From the NCBI RefSeq assembly GCF_900626075.1, contig NZ_UYZY01000002.1, forward strand, positions 1,240,001-1,304,000: a stretch of DNA of 64,000 nt. Reading direction: 5' to 3'. This stretch comes from Clostridium transplantifaecale. GTDB taxonomy: Bacteria > Bacillota > Clostridia > Lachnospirales > Lachnospiraceae. The notes under the pieces are model-generated. The model worked only from the letters and a program-made list of their open reading frames with translations. It searched no databases and was not told where the DNA came from. This document shows positions 36,254-44,221 of this stretch, in pieces (positions within the stretch are counted from its first letter, which is position 1; every line of letters begins with the position of its first letter). The position numbers and the translations under genes are program-made.

Positions 36254-36452
36254 CAGAAACTGCTTAAATAACAGAAGCAGATTGAATGACGGAAGCGGGA
36301 GAAATAAAACAGCGTCTGTAATAACGGACACAGCAGTAAAGTTGCCTTATCTAATTATGTATATAATATAAGGAAAAAAAGTTCATTACAAAAAAGCGGC
36401 GGGAAGAGGAGAGATGTTCCGGAAAGGGAAGCTCTCCTTTTCTCTTTGTATT
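36254..36452 (+). other. Intergenic region after the DUF1445 gene
   Basis: Begins with three to four degenerate ~20-nt repeats of the type TTGAATAACAGAAACTGC that continue the repeat in the gene's 3' end. The rest is AT-rich and ends in a terminator-like hairpin. No gene is seen. Confidence 0.5.
36407..36447 (+). terminator. Probable terminator of the 5-oxoproline operon
   Basis: AGGAGAG (36407-36413) pairs with CTCTCCT (36432-36438), followed by the pyrimidine run TTTCTCTTT. Confidence 0.6.
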
Positions 36453-36815
36453 GGGATTTAATTGAGATGCGAGGACGCCTCTGTAAGACGGCGGACGGGG
36501 GAGTGGGAGGGTGTATATGAGTCTTCAGTCCCGGTTTGCAGGGGATGGTGAGGGGGAATCCAGGAGAAAAAATTCCTACGGGGACTCGCTCTCGCTAGTG
36601 GAATGCGCAACGGATGCTAGATTCGGTAAAACCTCATCAAGCACCGGCGGATTCCAAGGTCCCCTTCGGAAAGTTTTCTCCTTCCTTCCCCGGGCAGGTT
36701 GTCGACGGGACTGAAGACTCAGCGAAGGGTGTTGCCCCGTCCGCCGTCTTCAGGGGCTGATGGTCTCTTTCGTCAAGTGCGGGAGAGGTATTGACGCGGC
36801 CACTATGTGGTCGTG
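36453..36815 (+). repeat. ~360-nt non-coding hairpin repeat, unit U1 (sense)
   Basis: Starts GGGATTTAATTGAG and ends around GCGGCCACTATGTGG. It folds back on itself: AAGACGGCGGACGGGG (36485-36500) pairs perfectly with 36735-36750, TGAGTCTTCAGTCCCG (36518-36533) with 36706-36721, and GGAGAAAA.ATTCC with GGAAAGTTTTCTCC further in, leaving an apical region of about 90 nt. It forms an inverted pair with U2 and is nearly identical to U3. Short open frames inside are not conserved as protein. Confidence 0.85.
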
Positions 36816-36977
36816 AACCTTTTACCTTTTGAAGATGTTTCAGGCTGAATTAGGAGATAAATCCAAAACTAAATTTAATGAGTAAACAAAAATATAATGG
36901 TTATTCAAAGATAGGTCAGGTGCTAAAGCTCAGGCTCATCAATTTAATACCATACAGGAGGAGGCATTCTCCTGAAA

Positions 36978-37349
36978 TTCGAGGAAACGTAGTGGCAGCG
37001 ACAGTAGTCCCCGCACTTGAAGGAACAGAACAAATCAGCGGCCGCAGGCCGGGGAGCGGGATGGCGAAAACCTTCGCGTCTTCAGTCCCGGTCCATAACC
37101 TGCCTGTGGGGAAGAAGGGAGAAAAAGATTCCGGAGGGAACCTGGAGTTCATTGGCACTTACCGAGGTTTTTTACGAGGTTAGTACCATTATGTACTCCG
37201 AAGAGCGCAAGCGTTTCCCGCAGGAACTTTTTCTGCCCGGATTCCTCACCTGCGACAGCCTAACGCCCGGGACTGAAGACTCACAACCTTCCTCTCACCA
37301 TCCCGAACCCCGACCGTCCCGGCGGCGTTCTCATTCCCCAATTAAATCA
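36978..37349 (-). repeat. ~360-nt non-coding hairpin repeat, unit U2 (inverted)
   Basis: The reverse complement starts GATTTAATTGGGG and is the same element as U1, more diverged. The stem GTCTTCAGTCCCGG (37078-37091) with CCGGGACTGAAGAC (37267-37280) and the GGGAGAAAAAG/CTTTTTCTGCCC arms are kept. U1 and U2 face each other across about 160 nt, so the 36453-37349 block is a giant imperfect inverted repeat. Confidence 0.85.
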
Positions 37350-37389
37350 TAAATTGTTGAAAAAACCTTGATTTTAAAGGAAAAAGAGG

Positions 37390-37418
37390 TTGACACGTCC
37401 GGCAGAGTGTAATATAAT
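37390..37418 (+). promoter_or_regulatory. Consensus sigma-A promoter of rplM-rpsI
   Basis: A perfect TTGACA (37390-37395) and perfect TATAAT (37413-37418) with a 17-base spacer. rplM-rpsI therefore have an independent strong promoter, as needed now that they are separated from truA by 10 kb. Confidence 0.92.
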
Positions 37419-37524
37419 GTATAACTGTGACATCAGGAGAAAATGCCTGTACCAATGCCCCGGAACAGACATTTTATGATAAAGTTAATCTCAAATATCT
37501 GATAGTAAAACAGGAGGTCAACCA

Positions 37525-37959
37525 ATGAAGAGTTTTATGGCTAGTCCAGCAACAATCGAGAGAAAATGGTACGTAGTTGACGCTACAGGATATACATTAG
37601 GTCGTCTGGCATCAGAAGTAGCAAAGGTTTTAAGAGGTAAGAACAAACCGATCTTTACACCACACGTAGACTGCGGTGATTACGTAATCGTGGTAAATGC
37701 AGATCAGATTAAAGTAACAGGCAAGAAGTTAGATCAGAAGATCTACTACAATCACTCTGACTATGTAGGCGGTATGAGAGAGACTACATTAAAAGAGATG
37801 ATGGCTAAAAAACCTGAGAAGGTAATGGAATTAGCAGTTAAGGGAATGCTTCCAAAAGGACCTTTAGGAAAGAGTATGCTTACAAAACTTCATGTTTATG
37901 CTGGTCCAGAGCATGAGCAGACAGCTCAGAAACCAGAAGTTTTAGAAATCAAATTTTAA
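37525..37959 (+). CDS. rplM: 50S ribosomal protein L13
   Basis: 144 residues. [20 protein letters not shown], the [17 protein letters not shown] motif and [13 protein letters not shown] are standard. An early assembly protein of the large subunit. The ribosome binding site is AGGAGGTCAACC. It usually follows truA; here the 5-oxoproline module and the hairpin pair U1/U2 lie between. Confidence 0.97.
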   Translation: MKSFMASPATIERKWYVVDATGYTLGRLASEVAKVLRGKNKPIFTPHVDCGDYVIVVNADQIKVTGKKLDQKIYYNHSDYVGGMRETTLKEMMAKKPEKVMELAVKGMLPKGPLGKSMLTKLHVYAGPEHEQTAQKPEVLEIKF

Positions 37960-37987
37960 TTAAAGGTGCTGGAAGGAGGAAACAATA

Positions 37988-38380
37988 ATGGCTAACGCAA
38001 AATTTTACGGAACAGGCAGAAGAAAAAAATCTATCGCCAGAGTATATATTGTACCAGGTACAGGTAATATCACAATCAACAAGAGAGATATCAATGAGTA
38101 TTTCGGCCTTGAAACACTTAAGGTAGTTGTACGCCAGCCACTCACAGCAACAGAGACAGTCGATAAATTCGACGTAATTGTTACTGTACGCGGAGGTGGA
38201 TTCACAGGACAGGCAGGAGCTATCCGTCATGGCCTTTCCAGAGCTCTTCTTCAGGCTGACGCTGATTACAGACCAATCCTCAAGAAAGAGGGCTACTTAA
38301 CACGTGACCCAAGAATGAAAGAGAGAAAGAAATACGGTCTCAAAGCAGCTCGTCGTGCTCCACAGTTCAGCAAACGATAA
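37988..38380 (+). CDS. rpsI: 30S ribosomal protein S9
   Basis: 130 residues beginning [20 protein letters not shown] and ending in the tRNA-contacting [17 protein letters not shown]. It sits 28 bases after rplM with GGAAGGAGG as ribosome binding site, and is followed by a terminator. Confidence 0.98.
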   Translation: MANAKFYGTGRRKKSIARVYIVPGTGNITINKRDINEYFGLETLKVVVRQPLTATETVDKFDVIVTVRGGGFTGQAGAIRHGLSRALLQADADYRPILKKEGYLTRDPRMKERKKYGLKAARRAPQFSKR

Positions 38381-38426
38381 GAAATCATATTGTTCGGAAC
38401 ATCTTTTGGTGCTCAGAACACTCTAC

Positions 38427-38462
38427 AACATCCCAGGACATTTTGTTTTGGGATGTTTTTTT
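38427..38462 (+). terminator. Rho-independent terminator after rpsI
   Basis: ACATCCCA and TGGGATGT form the stem, followed by a run of seven T. Confidence 0.88.
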
Positions 38463-38576
38463 ATACTATTGTGGTATACTAAAAATATGAGCACAGGTGT
38501 TTTCTGGGGAAACATATCTGATAATAGGCAGAAGGATGTTGCAGCATATTATAGAAAATTAGAAAGGATTGATACG

Positions 38577-38657
38577 ATGGACATAATAAAAGAAAGAATT
38601 GGAAAAAAACATTCTGTTAAAGTCATATCATCCGCTGACCAGAAAAAATATATCTGA
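38577..38657 (+). CDS. Possible 26-residue peptide gene
   Basis: ATG at 38577 after AGAAAGGATT opens a frame ending ISSADQKKYI. It could extend upstream to an ATG at 38487, giving 56 residues. It precedes a small antitoxin-like gene by 14 bases, so it may be part of the same remnant. I do not recognise it; it may not be translated. Confidence 0.25.
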   Translation: MDIIKERIGKKHSVKVISSADQKKYI

Positions 38658-38670
38658 TAAGGATCTTTAG

Positions 38671-38811
38671 ATGGATGCAAGGGCTACACAGGCGGTCAAA
38701 GCAGCGCTTGCAAAAGCAGAATTTTTCAAAAAACCAGTAGCAAAATACGATCTTAAAACAAAAAGGGTCTATGTAGAATATGCAGACGGAGAGAAAAAAC
38801 GTGTCAAATAA
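38671..38811 (+). CDS. Small antitoxin-like protein upstream of a zeta-toxin remnant
   Basis: 46 residues: MDARATQAVKAALAKAEFF, then AKYDLKTKRVYVEYADGEKK. I associate proteins of this pattern (an N-terminal A/K helix plus a YDLEK..YxEYxDG strand) with genes just upstream of zeta-toxin-type kinases in Clostridia, but I cannot name a family. Its stop overlaps the GTG start of the remnant by 11 bases, the close coupling of a toxin-antitoxin pair. Confidence 0.5.
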   Translation: MDARATQAVKAALAKAEFFKKPVAKYDLKTKRVYVEYADGEKKRVK

Positions 38812-38887
38812 GAAACCGATGATTCTGACATTGGCGGGACCAAATGATTTATGGTCGGAAGATAAGAGAATGGGTTTAATCGAATAA
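38801..38887 (+). pseudogene. Truncated zeta-toxin-like kinase (N-terminus only)
   Basis: A 28-codon frame from GTG 38801 reads MSNKKPMILTLAGPNDLWSE and stops soon after. Zeta-toxin/AAA kinases begin with KP.(I/L)..(A)GPNGAGKST; the start and GPN are kept, then the P-loop is lost. A deletion or decay left only the 5' end. A terminator follows at 38908-38936. Confidence 0.5.
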
Positions 38888-38907
38888 GCAGGATTATTAA
38901 GACTAAG

Positions 38908-38936
38908 AACCTTCCGGGATTCAGCGGAAGGTTTTA
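38908..38936 (+). terminator. Rho-independent terminator after the toxin remnant
   Basis: AACCTTCCG (38908-38916) pairs with CGGAAGGTT (38925-38933), followed by TTT. Confidence 0.8.
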
Positions 38937-39037
38937 TTGAGTGGCAATGAAAAGTTAGCGAAGCGTACTTTTTTTGTTTGATTTTGATAAGATTTTACAT
39001 AACCTGCTAGCACAGCGCACACAGGCCTTACATTGGA

Positions 39038-39085
39038 CAGTTATAATAACAGCAGGGAGAGGAGTCCCTGCTGTTATTATAACTG
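39038..39085 (+). repeat. Perfect 21-bp inverted repeat with 6-base loop
   Basis: CAGTTATAATAACAGCAGGG... at 39038-39058 is exactly complementary to 39065-39085, with loop GAGGAG. No T-run follows on either strand. A second hairpin, TGCCTGA/TCAGGCA, lies directly downstream, and then the PIN-PhoH gene. It could be a regulatory hairpin or the footprint of a small mobile element. Confidence 0.75.
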
Positions 39086-39169
39086 CCTGAAAAAACTACT
39101 TCTCAGGCATGTCTGATTATCATATGATAGAGCAGGTAAGAAAATTGCCTGAAAGAAGGAGGCCTGTGA

Positions 39170-40627
39170 ATGATTAAAACCTATGTGGTAGATACGAATG
39201 TTCTGATTCAGGCGCCATATGCGCTGAATTGTTTTGAAGATAACCAGGTGGTACTGCCGGTCGTGGTATTGGAGGAGCTGGATAACCTGAAAAAGGCCGA
39301 GGGAGAGAGAGGAAACAATGCCAGAACCGCCATACGCCTGCTGGAGCAGTTGAGAGTTTCCGGCGATCTGCTCAAAGGGGTCGGACTGCCGGGAGGAGGC
39401 ACGCTGCGGGTTGAAAAGAACTTTGTGGACGTGAAGCTTCCAAGAGATCTCCCCGAGGAGAAGGCGGATAACAGGATTTTAAAGGTCTGTAAAGGCCTGT
39501 CGGAGCAGATTTCCGGCTGGATGGAGGATGAGCGGGAAGAGTCGAAATCACCGGAAGAGGCGGGGCAGCCGGAGGGAAAAGGACAGCCGGAGGATAAGGG
39601 ACAGGGGATTCTTGTTACAAAAGATATCCTTCTGCGTATCAAGGCACAGATCATCGGTATCAGAGCAGAGGACTTTACCACAGAGCAGGTTTCCGACAAA
39701 GATGGGCAGTATCAGGGAAGGACCGAGGTCTATGTCCCTGAGGAGTTGTTTCAGGAGTTCAAAAAAAACGGAATTCCCGTAGATGCGGTTTACACGGCGA
39801 ATTCGGAGGGGATCCATTCCGGTGTGAAGCTGGAAGAAAACGAGTTTGTCATCCTGAAGGCAGATCAGTCTACCAAAAAAACACAGCTCGGCCGGGTGGA
39901 GAACGGAGTAATCCGGGAGCTGGAATTTAAGAAAACCCGCCCCTACGGCGTCAGTCCCAGGAATGCAGGGCAGTATTTCCTCCAGGAGGCGCTGATGCAG
40001 CCGGCCTCTAAAGCACCCCTTGTAATTATCAAGGGTATGGCAGGAACGAGCAAGACATTTTATTCCCTGGCCGTGGGACTGGAAAAGCTGGTAAATAATC
40101 CGAACGGAGAGTACCGGAGAATCCTGGTAAGCCGTCCGAACGCCCAATTTGACACGGACATCGGCTTTCTCCCCGGTACCGAACAGGAGAAAATTTCACC
40201 GCTTATGAGACCAATTATCGACAACCTGGAGCAGTTGATTGATTCCAACGAGGAACAGCGCTACTCCAATGAAAAAGAGCTGAGCGACAAGATAGAGGAA
40301 CTTTTCGACCGGGGAATGATACAGGCGGAGGCGCTCAATTACATCAGGGGCCGCTCCATTGTAAAAACGTATCTGATTATCGACGAGGCACAAAATATGA
40401 CGCCCAACCAGGTGAAAGGAATCATCACGCGGGCTGGGAAAGACACAAAAATCATTCTGCTGGGAGACCCCAACCAGATCGACCGCCCTTATCTGGACGA
40501 AAAGACAAACGGGCTCAGTTATGCGGCGGAATACATGAAAGGCAGCCCGCTCTGCTGGCAGCTCACCATGACTGCGGAAGAATGCGAGCGTTCCCTGCTG
40601 GCCATGGATGCGATAAAGCGGTTATAA
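39170..40627 (+). CDS. PIN-domain/PhoH-type ATPase (YlaK family)
   Basis: 485 residues: PIN domain at 1-140 (VVDTNVLIQAP with catalytic Asp, VLEELDNLKK, NARTA, ADNRIL), a low-complexity Q/G/K linker (GQPEGKGQPEDKGQG, about 140-160) and a PhoH ATPase at 245-485 (Walker B YLIIDEAQNMTP, LLGDPNQID). The combination suggests an RNA helicase fused to an RNase. The P-loop reads GMAGTSKT, with Ser where the consensus GxxxxGK(S/T) has Gly, unusual if the ATPase is active. GGAGGCC is the ribosome binding site. The element U3 starts directly after the stop. Confidence 0.88.
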   Translation: MIKTYVVDTNVLIQAPYALNCFEDNQVVLPVVVLEELDNLKKAEGERGNNARTAIRLLEQLRVSGDLLKGVGLPGGGTLRVEKNFVDVKLPRDLPEEKADNRILKVCKGLSEQISGWMEDEREESKSPEEAGQPEGKGQPEDKGQGILVTKDILLRIKAQIIGIRAEDFTTEQVSDKDGQYQGRTEVYVPEELFQEFKKNGIPVDAVYTANSEGIHSGVKLEENEFVILKADQSTKKTQLGRVENGVIRELEFKKTRPYGVSPRNAGQYFLQEALMQPASKAPLVIIKGMAGTSKTFYSLAVGLEKLVNNPNGEYRRILVSRPNAQFDTDIGFLPGTEQEKISPLMRPIIDNLEQLIDSNEEQRYSNEKELSDKIEELFDRGMIQAEALNYIRGRSIVKTYLIIDEAQNMTPNQVKGIITRAGKDTKIILLGDPNQIDRPYLDEKTNGLSYAAEYMKGSPLCWQLTMTAEECERSLLAMDAIKRL

Positions 40628-40985
40628 GGGGATTTAATTGAGCTGCGAGGACGCCTCTGAAAGACGGCGGACGGGGGAGTGGGAGGGGGATATGAGTCTT
40701 CAGTCCCGGTTGGTAGGGTGTGGTGAGGGGGAATCCAGGAGAAAAAATTCCTACGGGGACTCGCTCCCGCTTGTGGAATGCGCAGCGGATGCTAGATTCG
40801 AAAAGACCTCATCAAGCACCGGCGGATTCCAAGGTCTCCCTTCGGAAAGTTTTCTCCTTCCTTCCCCGGGCAGGTTGTCGACGGGACTGAAGACTCAGCG
40901 AAGGTTATTGCCCCGTCCGCCGGCTTCAGGGGCTGATTGTCTCTTTCGTCAAGTGCGATGGTGATATTGTCGCGGCCACAATATA
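40628..40985 (+). repeat. ~360-nt non-coding hairpin repeat, unit U3 (sense)
   Basis: Starts GGGGATTTAATTGAG immediately after the PhoH-type stop codon and ends near TTGTCGCGGCCACAATATAG. Nearly identical to U1 over long stretches, with the same stems: TGAGTCTTCAGTCCCG (40693-40708) with 40882-40897, and GGCGGACGGGG with CCCCGTCCGCC. Forms an inverted pair with U4. Confidence 0.87.
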
Positions 40986-41117
40986 GTTGTTACTATTTTA
41001 CATGCTGACGACATCCTGGGCTGCATAAAAAGAGTAGCAGAATAAACACTCTAAGATTATAAGATTATAAGTTTACATAGTCTCATAGTGAACAAGATGT
41101 AGTTTTCAGGCATCCTG

Positions 41118-41484
41118 AGAAACGTAGTGGTAGCGACAAGCGCCTCCCCCATTGAAGGAATAGGACAGAACAGCCGCCGCAGGCCGGGGGCCGGGCAGCC
41201 GTCTTGGCTGAGTCTTTCGTCCCGGCCATAACCTTCCTGCGGGGGAAGAAGGGAGAAAAAGATTCCGGAGGGAACCTGGGAGTTCATCGGCACTTACCGA
41301 GGTATTTTCGAGGTTAGTGTCCGTTATGTACTCCAACGAGCGCAAGCGATTCCCGGAGGAACTTTTTCTGCCCGGATTCCCCTCCCGCGACACCCTGACA
41401 CCCGGGACGAAAGACTCATCGATCCCCCCAACCACCCCGGTCCCCGGCCTGACGGCGTCGTCCTCATTTCTCAATCAAATCCCC
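41118..41484 (-). repeat. ~360-nt non-coding hairpin repeat, unit U4 (inverted)
   Basis: The reverse complement starts GGGGATTTGATTGAG and ends TTGTCGCTACCACTACG. It keeps the hairpin, but the stem has changed on both sides: TGAGTCTTTCGTCCCGG (41209-41225) with CCGGGACGAAAGACTCA (41402-41418), where U2 has TTCAGT/ACTGAA. Two base pairs have switched with pairing preserved. With U3 it makes the second giant inverted repeat. Confidence 0.87.
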
Positions 41485-41533
41485 ATTTATACCAAAGCAT
41501 CAACAAACTTATCACACATTTTCCCTCATTCTA

Positions 41534-41562
41534 TTGAGAATTCTTCCGGCCGGTGTTATAAT
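41534..41562 (+). promoter_or_regulatory. Sigma-A promoter of the MATE gene
   Basis: TTGAGA at 41534-41539 and TATAAT at 41557-41562, spacer 17, about 50 bases downstream of element U4. Confidence 0.75.
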
Positions 41563-41647
41563 TCTTCCAATTGCAGTAAAAAAGCTTACGGGGATATGAA
41601 TAGAAAAAGCGCACAGGAAGAGGTGTGCAGGGAAACAGAGGTTTGAG

Positions 41648-42988
41648 ATGGAAAAGAAGCACATGTTCAGCAACAGGGATCTGCGGAAATTACTGGTACC
41701 GCTGGTAGTGGAGCAGATACTGAATTCACTGATGGGAACAGTGGACAGCATTATGGTCAGCAACGTGGGATCGGCGGCCATATCGGCGGTTTCACTGGTG
41801 GACTCGATCAATATTCTGGTGATCCAGGCGTTTTATGCGCTTGCCGCAGGAGGAACGATCATCTGCTCGCAGTATATCGGCCAGGAAGATCATAAGAATG
41901 CCAACCGATCAGCGAAACAGCTAGTATTTGTCATTACGATTATCTCCGTCATGGTCACTCTTCTTTGTGTGGCTTTTCGTTTTCCTCTGCTAAAACTGAT
42001 ATTTGGGCAGGTGGAACCGGCCGTCATGAGTGCGGCACAGATCTATTTCTTCTTTACAACACTGTCTTTCCCGTTTATTGCCCTCTATGATGCCGGATCA
42101 TCGGTATACAGGGCGCAGGGGAATACAAAGCTTCCTATGACTATCGCGATTGTCTCCAACGGGCTTAACATCTGCGGAAACGCTATCATGATTTGGGGAT
42201 TTGGACTCGGAGTAGCCGGGGCGGCTATTGCAACCCTGGGTTCGCGCGTTATCTCGGCCGTTGCCGTATTCATTTTCCTGAGGAAAAAAGATCAGATGCT
42301 GGTAATTCGGGATTATTTTAAAATACGTCCCGATTTGAAAAAGATAAAAATGATTCTGGCGGTGGGGGTTCCAAACGGCATTGAAAACGCCATGTTCCAG
42401 TTTGGAAAGCTGGCGATCCAGTCCACGGTATCGACACTTGGCACCGTTGCGATTGCAGCCCAGGCCATGACAAATATCATGGAGAATTTAAATGGCATTG
42501 CGGCCATCGGCATCGGCATCGGCCTGATGACCGTGGTGGGACAATGCATGGGCGCCGGCAGGAAAGAGGAGGCCGTCTATTATATCAAAAAGCTGACCGG
42601 TCTGGCGGAGATAGTCATTATCATCAGCTGTCTTGCCGTGTTTGCACTTACAAAACCAATTACATATCTGGGCGGGATGGAAAAGGAAAGCGCAGATATG
42701 TGTTTCTATATGGTGGGCTGGATTACTCTGGTGAAGCCTTTTGTCTGGACCCTTGCGTTTATCCCGGCTTATGGATTGCGGGCGGCAGGTGATGTGAAGT
42801 TCTCTATGGCCACCTCCTGCGTCACAATGTGGGCCTTCAGGGTGAGCCTCTGCATTTTCCTGTGCAGGCAGTTTGGATTCGGACCGATGGCCGTGTGGAT
42901 TGGAATGTTTACGGACTGGACAATACGCGCCATCATCTTTACATGGAGATTTTTCAGCAAAAAGTGGATGTGCCACAAAGTGGTTTAA
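41648..42988 (+). CDS. MATE-family multidrug efflux transporter
   Basis: 446 residues with 12 predicted transmembrane helices in two related halves. DLRKLLVPLVVEQILNSLMG and VDSIMVSNVGSAAISAVSLVD are the typical MATE start, and GTVAIAAQAMTNI marks the second half. It likely exports cationic compounds with Na+ or H+ exchange. The upstream promoter gives a leader of about 80 nt. It is followed by an S66 peptidase gene after a 113-base gap. Confidence 0.9.
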   Translation: MEKKHMFSNRDLRKLLVPLVVEQILNSLMGTVDSIMVSNVGSAAISAVSLVDSINILVIQAFYALAAGGTIICSQYIGQEDHKNANRSAKQLVFVITIISVMVTLLCVAFRFPLLKLIFGQVEPAVMSAAQIYFFFTTLSFPFIALYDAGSSVYRAQGNTKLPMTIAIVSNGLNICGNAIMIWGFGLGVAGAAIATLGSRVISAVAVFIFLRKKDQMLVIRDYFKIRPDLKKIKMILAVGVPNGIENAMFQFGKLAIQSTVSTLGTVAIAAQAMTNIMENLNGIAAIGIGIGLMTVVGQCMGAGRKEEAVYYIKKLTGLAEIVIIISCLAVFALTKPITYLGGMEKESADMCFYMVGWITLVKPFVWTLAFIPAYGLRAAGDVKFSMATSCVTMWAFRVSLCIFLCRQFGFGPMAVWIGMFTDWTIRAIIFTWRFFSKKWMCHKVV

Positions 42989-43101
42989 TGATGAATGAGT
43001 GGGTTCAGGAGTAACGATTCGGGAAACCGTAAAGGCGCCGGTTCGTTACCGTTTCAGATAAAACAATAAGAATGGAGAAGGAAAATCGGAGGATAACGGA
43101 A

Positions 43102-44007
43102 ATGGAAGTGGGGGGAAATGTATATGGAGAAACAGGGCTGCTGCACCATGGAGACAGGGTGGGGCTTGCCTGCTGCTCGAACGGACTGCCGGAGGGCGAC
43201 AGAACATCTTTGAAGCTGTTGAAAGAAAAATTGGCTCTCATCGGGCTGGAAGCGGTGGAAAGCCCTTTTTTATACAGAAGGGAGACCGTATTCAGCGGTA
43301 CTGGACAAGAGCGGGCTCATGCCCTGATGGATTTTTACAGAGATGAGACGATTAAGGCTGTGTTCGACATATCGGGCGGTGACATGGCTAATGAGATTCT
43401 GGATGAATTGGATTTTAAAATGATCAGCGCTTCCGATAAGATTTTTTACGGATACAGTGATCTGACGACCGTCATTAACGCCATTTACACCAGGACGGGG
43501 AAAAAATCGGGTCTTTACCAGTTGAGAAACCTGGTGGGAAGCTGCGGTGAGAAACAGGTTTGCGAGTTTTGTGAAACCATGATGGAGGGAGGCAAATCCC
43601 TGAAACACTTCAGCTGCCGTTTTCTGAGAGGAAGCAGGATGGAGGGAACTGTAATCGGAGGTAATATCAGATGCTTTTTAAAGCTTGCGGGAACAGCTTT
43701 CTGGCCCGGTTTTAAAGGCAAGATCCTGTTTTTAGAGTGCAACGGCGGACAGGTTCCTCAGGTGGTGACTTATTTCAGCCAGTTGAAACAGATGGGAGTC
43801 TTTGACCAGGTGTCGGGAATCCTGCTGGGAACATTTACCGCAATGGAAAGTAAGAAGCTCACGCCGACGGCGGAAGAGCTCTTGCTGAACGTGGTCCGTC
43901 CGGAACTGCCCGTTGCCAAGACTTCTGAGATCGGCCATGGGGACGATTCAAGATGCCTTATGATAGGCGAACATATGAGAATCCAGAGGGGATGCGGCCC
44001 GACATAA
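43102..44007 (+). CDS. S66-family peptidase (LD-carboxypeptidase/MccF-like)
   Basis: 301 residues from the ATG at 43102, which has GGAGG at 43090-43094; an in-frame ATG at 43072 lacks one. The serine nucleophile sits in FYGYSDLTTV, the glutamate in FLECNGGQ and the histidine in SEIGHGDDSRCLMIG, giving the Ser-Glu-His triad of the family. Members cleave muropeptide L,D bonds in cell-wall recycling or inactivate peptide antibiotics (MccF). No signal peptide, so it is cytoplasmic. Which role applies is not clear; the neighbouring efflux pump would fit resistance. Confidence 0.85.
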   Translation: MEVGGNVYGETGLLHHGDRVGLACCSNGLPEGDRTSLKLLKEKLALIGLEAVESPFLYRRETVFSGTGQERAHALMDFYRDETIKAVFDISGGDMANEILDELDFKMISASDKIFYGYSDLTTVINAIYTRTGKKSGLYQLRNLVGSCGEKQVCEFCETMMEGGKSLKHFSCRFLRGSRMEGTVIGGNIRCFLKLAGTAFWPGFKGKILFLECNGGQVPQVVTYFSQLKQMGVFDQVSGILLGTFTAMESKKLTPTAEELLLNVVRPELPVAKTSEIGHGDDSRCLMIGEHMRIQRGCGPT

Positions 44008-44120
44008 ATAGGCGGCGCCAATCAGCGGTTTTTACCGCTTCTTGCCGTTTATGGTCATCTTTATCTGCGGCCTGGACGAAGGCGGACTGCAACAAGAGTA
44101 TGCAGGAACAGGGTTTTTGC

Positions 44121-44149
44121 TTGATATCCGGATGGCAAAATGGTATAAT
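44121..44149 (+). promoter_or_regulatory. Sigma-A promoter of leuA
   Basis: TTGATA at 44121-44126 and a perfect TATAAT at 44144-44149, spacer 17. The ~65-nt leader is too short for a T-box or leader-peptide attenuator. Confidence 0.82.
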
Positions 44150-44221
44150 GGCGGCATTACAGTATTGGACTGAGCGAGAAAAGCTGAGAATAATCCTTTG
44201 TGAATTCGGGAGGAAGATAGC

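Noticed and set aside
36511..36714. A 67-codon open frame, and others at 36878, 37017, 40638 and 41317, inside the repeat units
   Set aside because: They lie in the non-coding hairpin repeat, are not conserved as protein between copies, and lack convincing ribosome binding sites.
38355..38657. 100-codon frame covering the rpsI terminator
   Set aside because: It starts inside rpsI and reads through the terminator; only its last 26-56 codons could be a gene.
39038..39085. Terminator
   Set aside because: Perfect hairpin, but no T-run on either strand.
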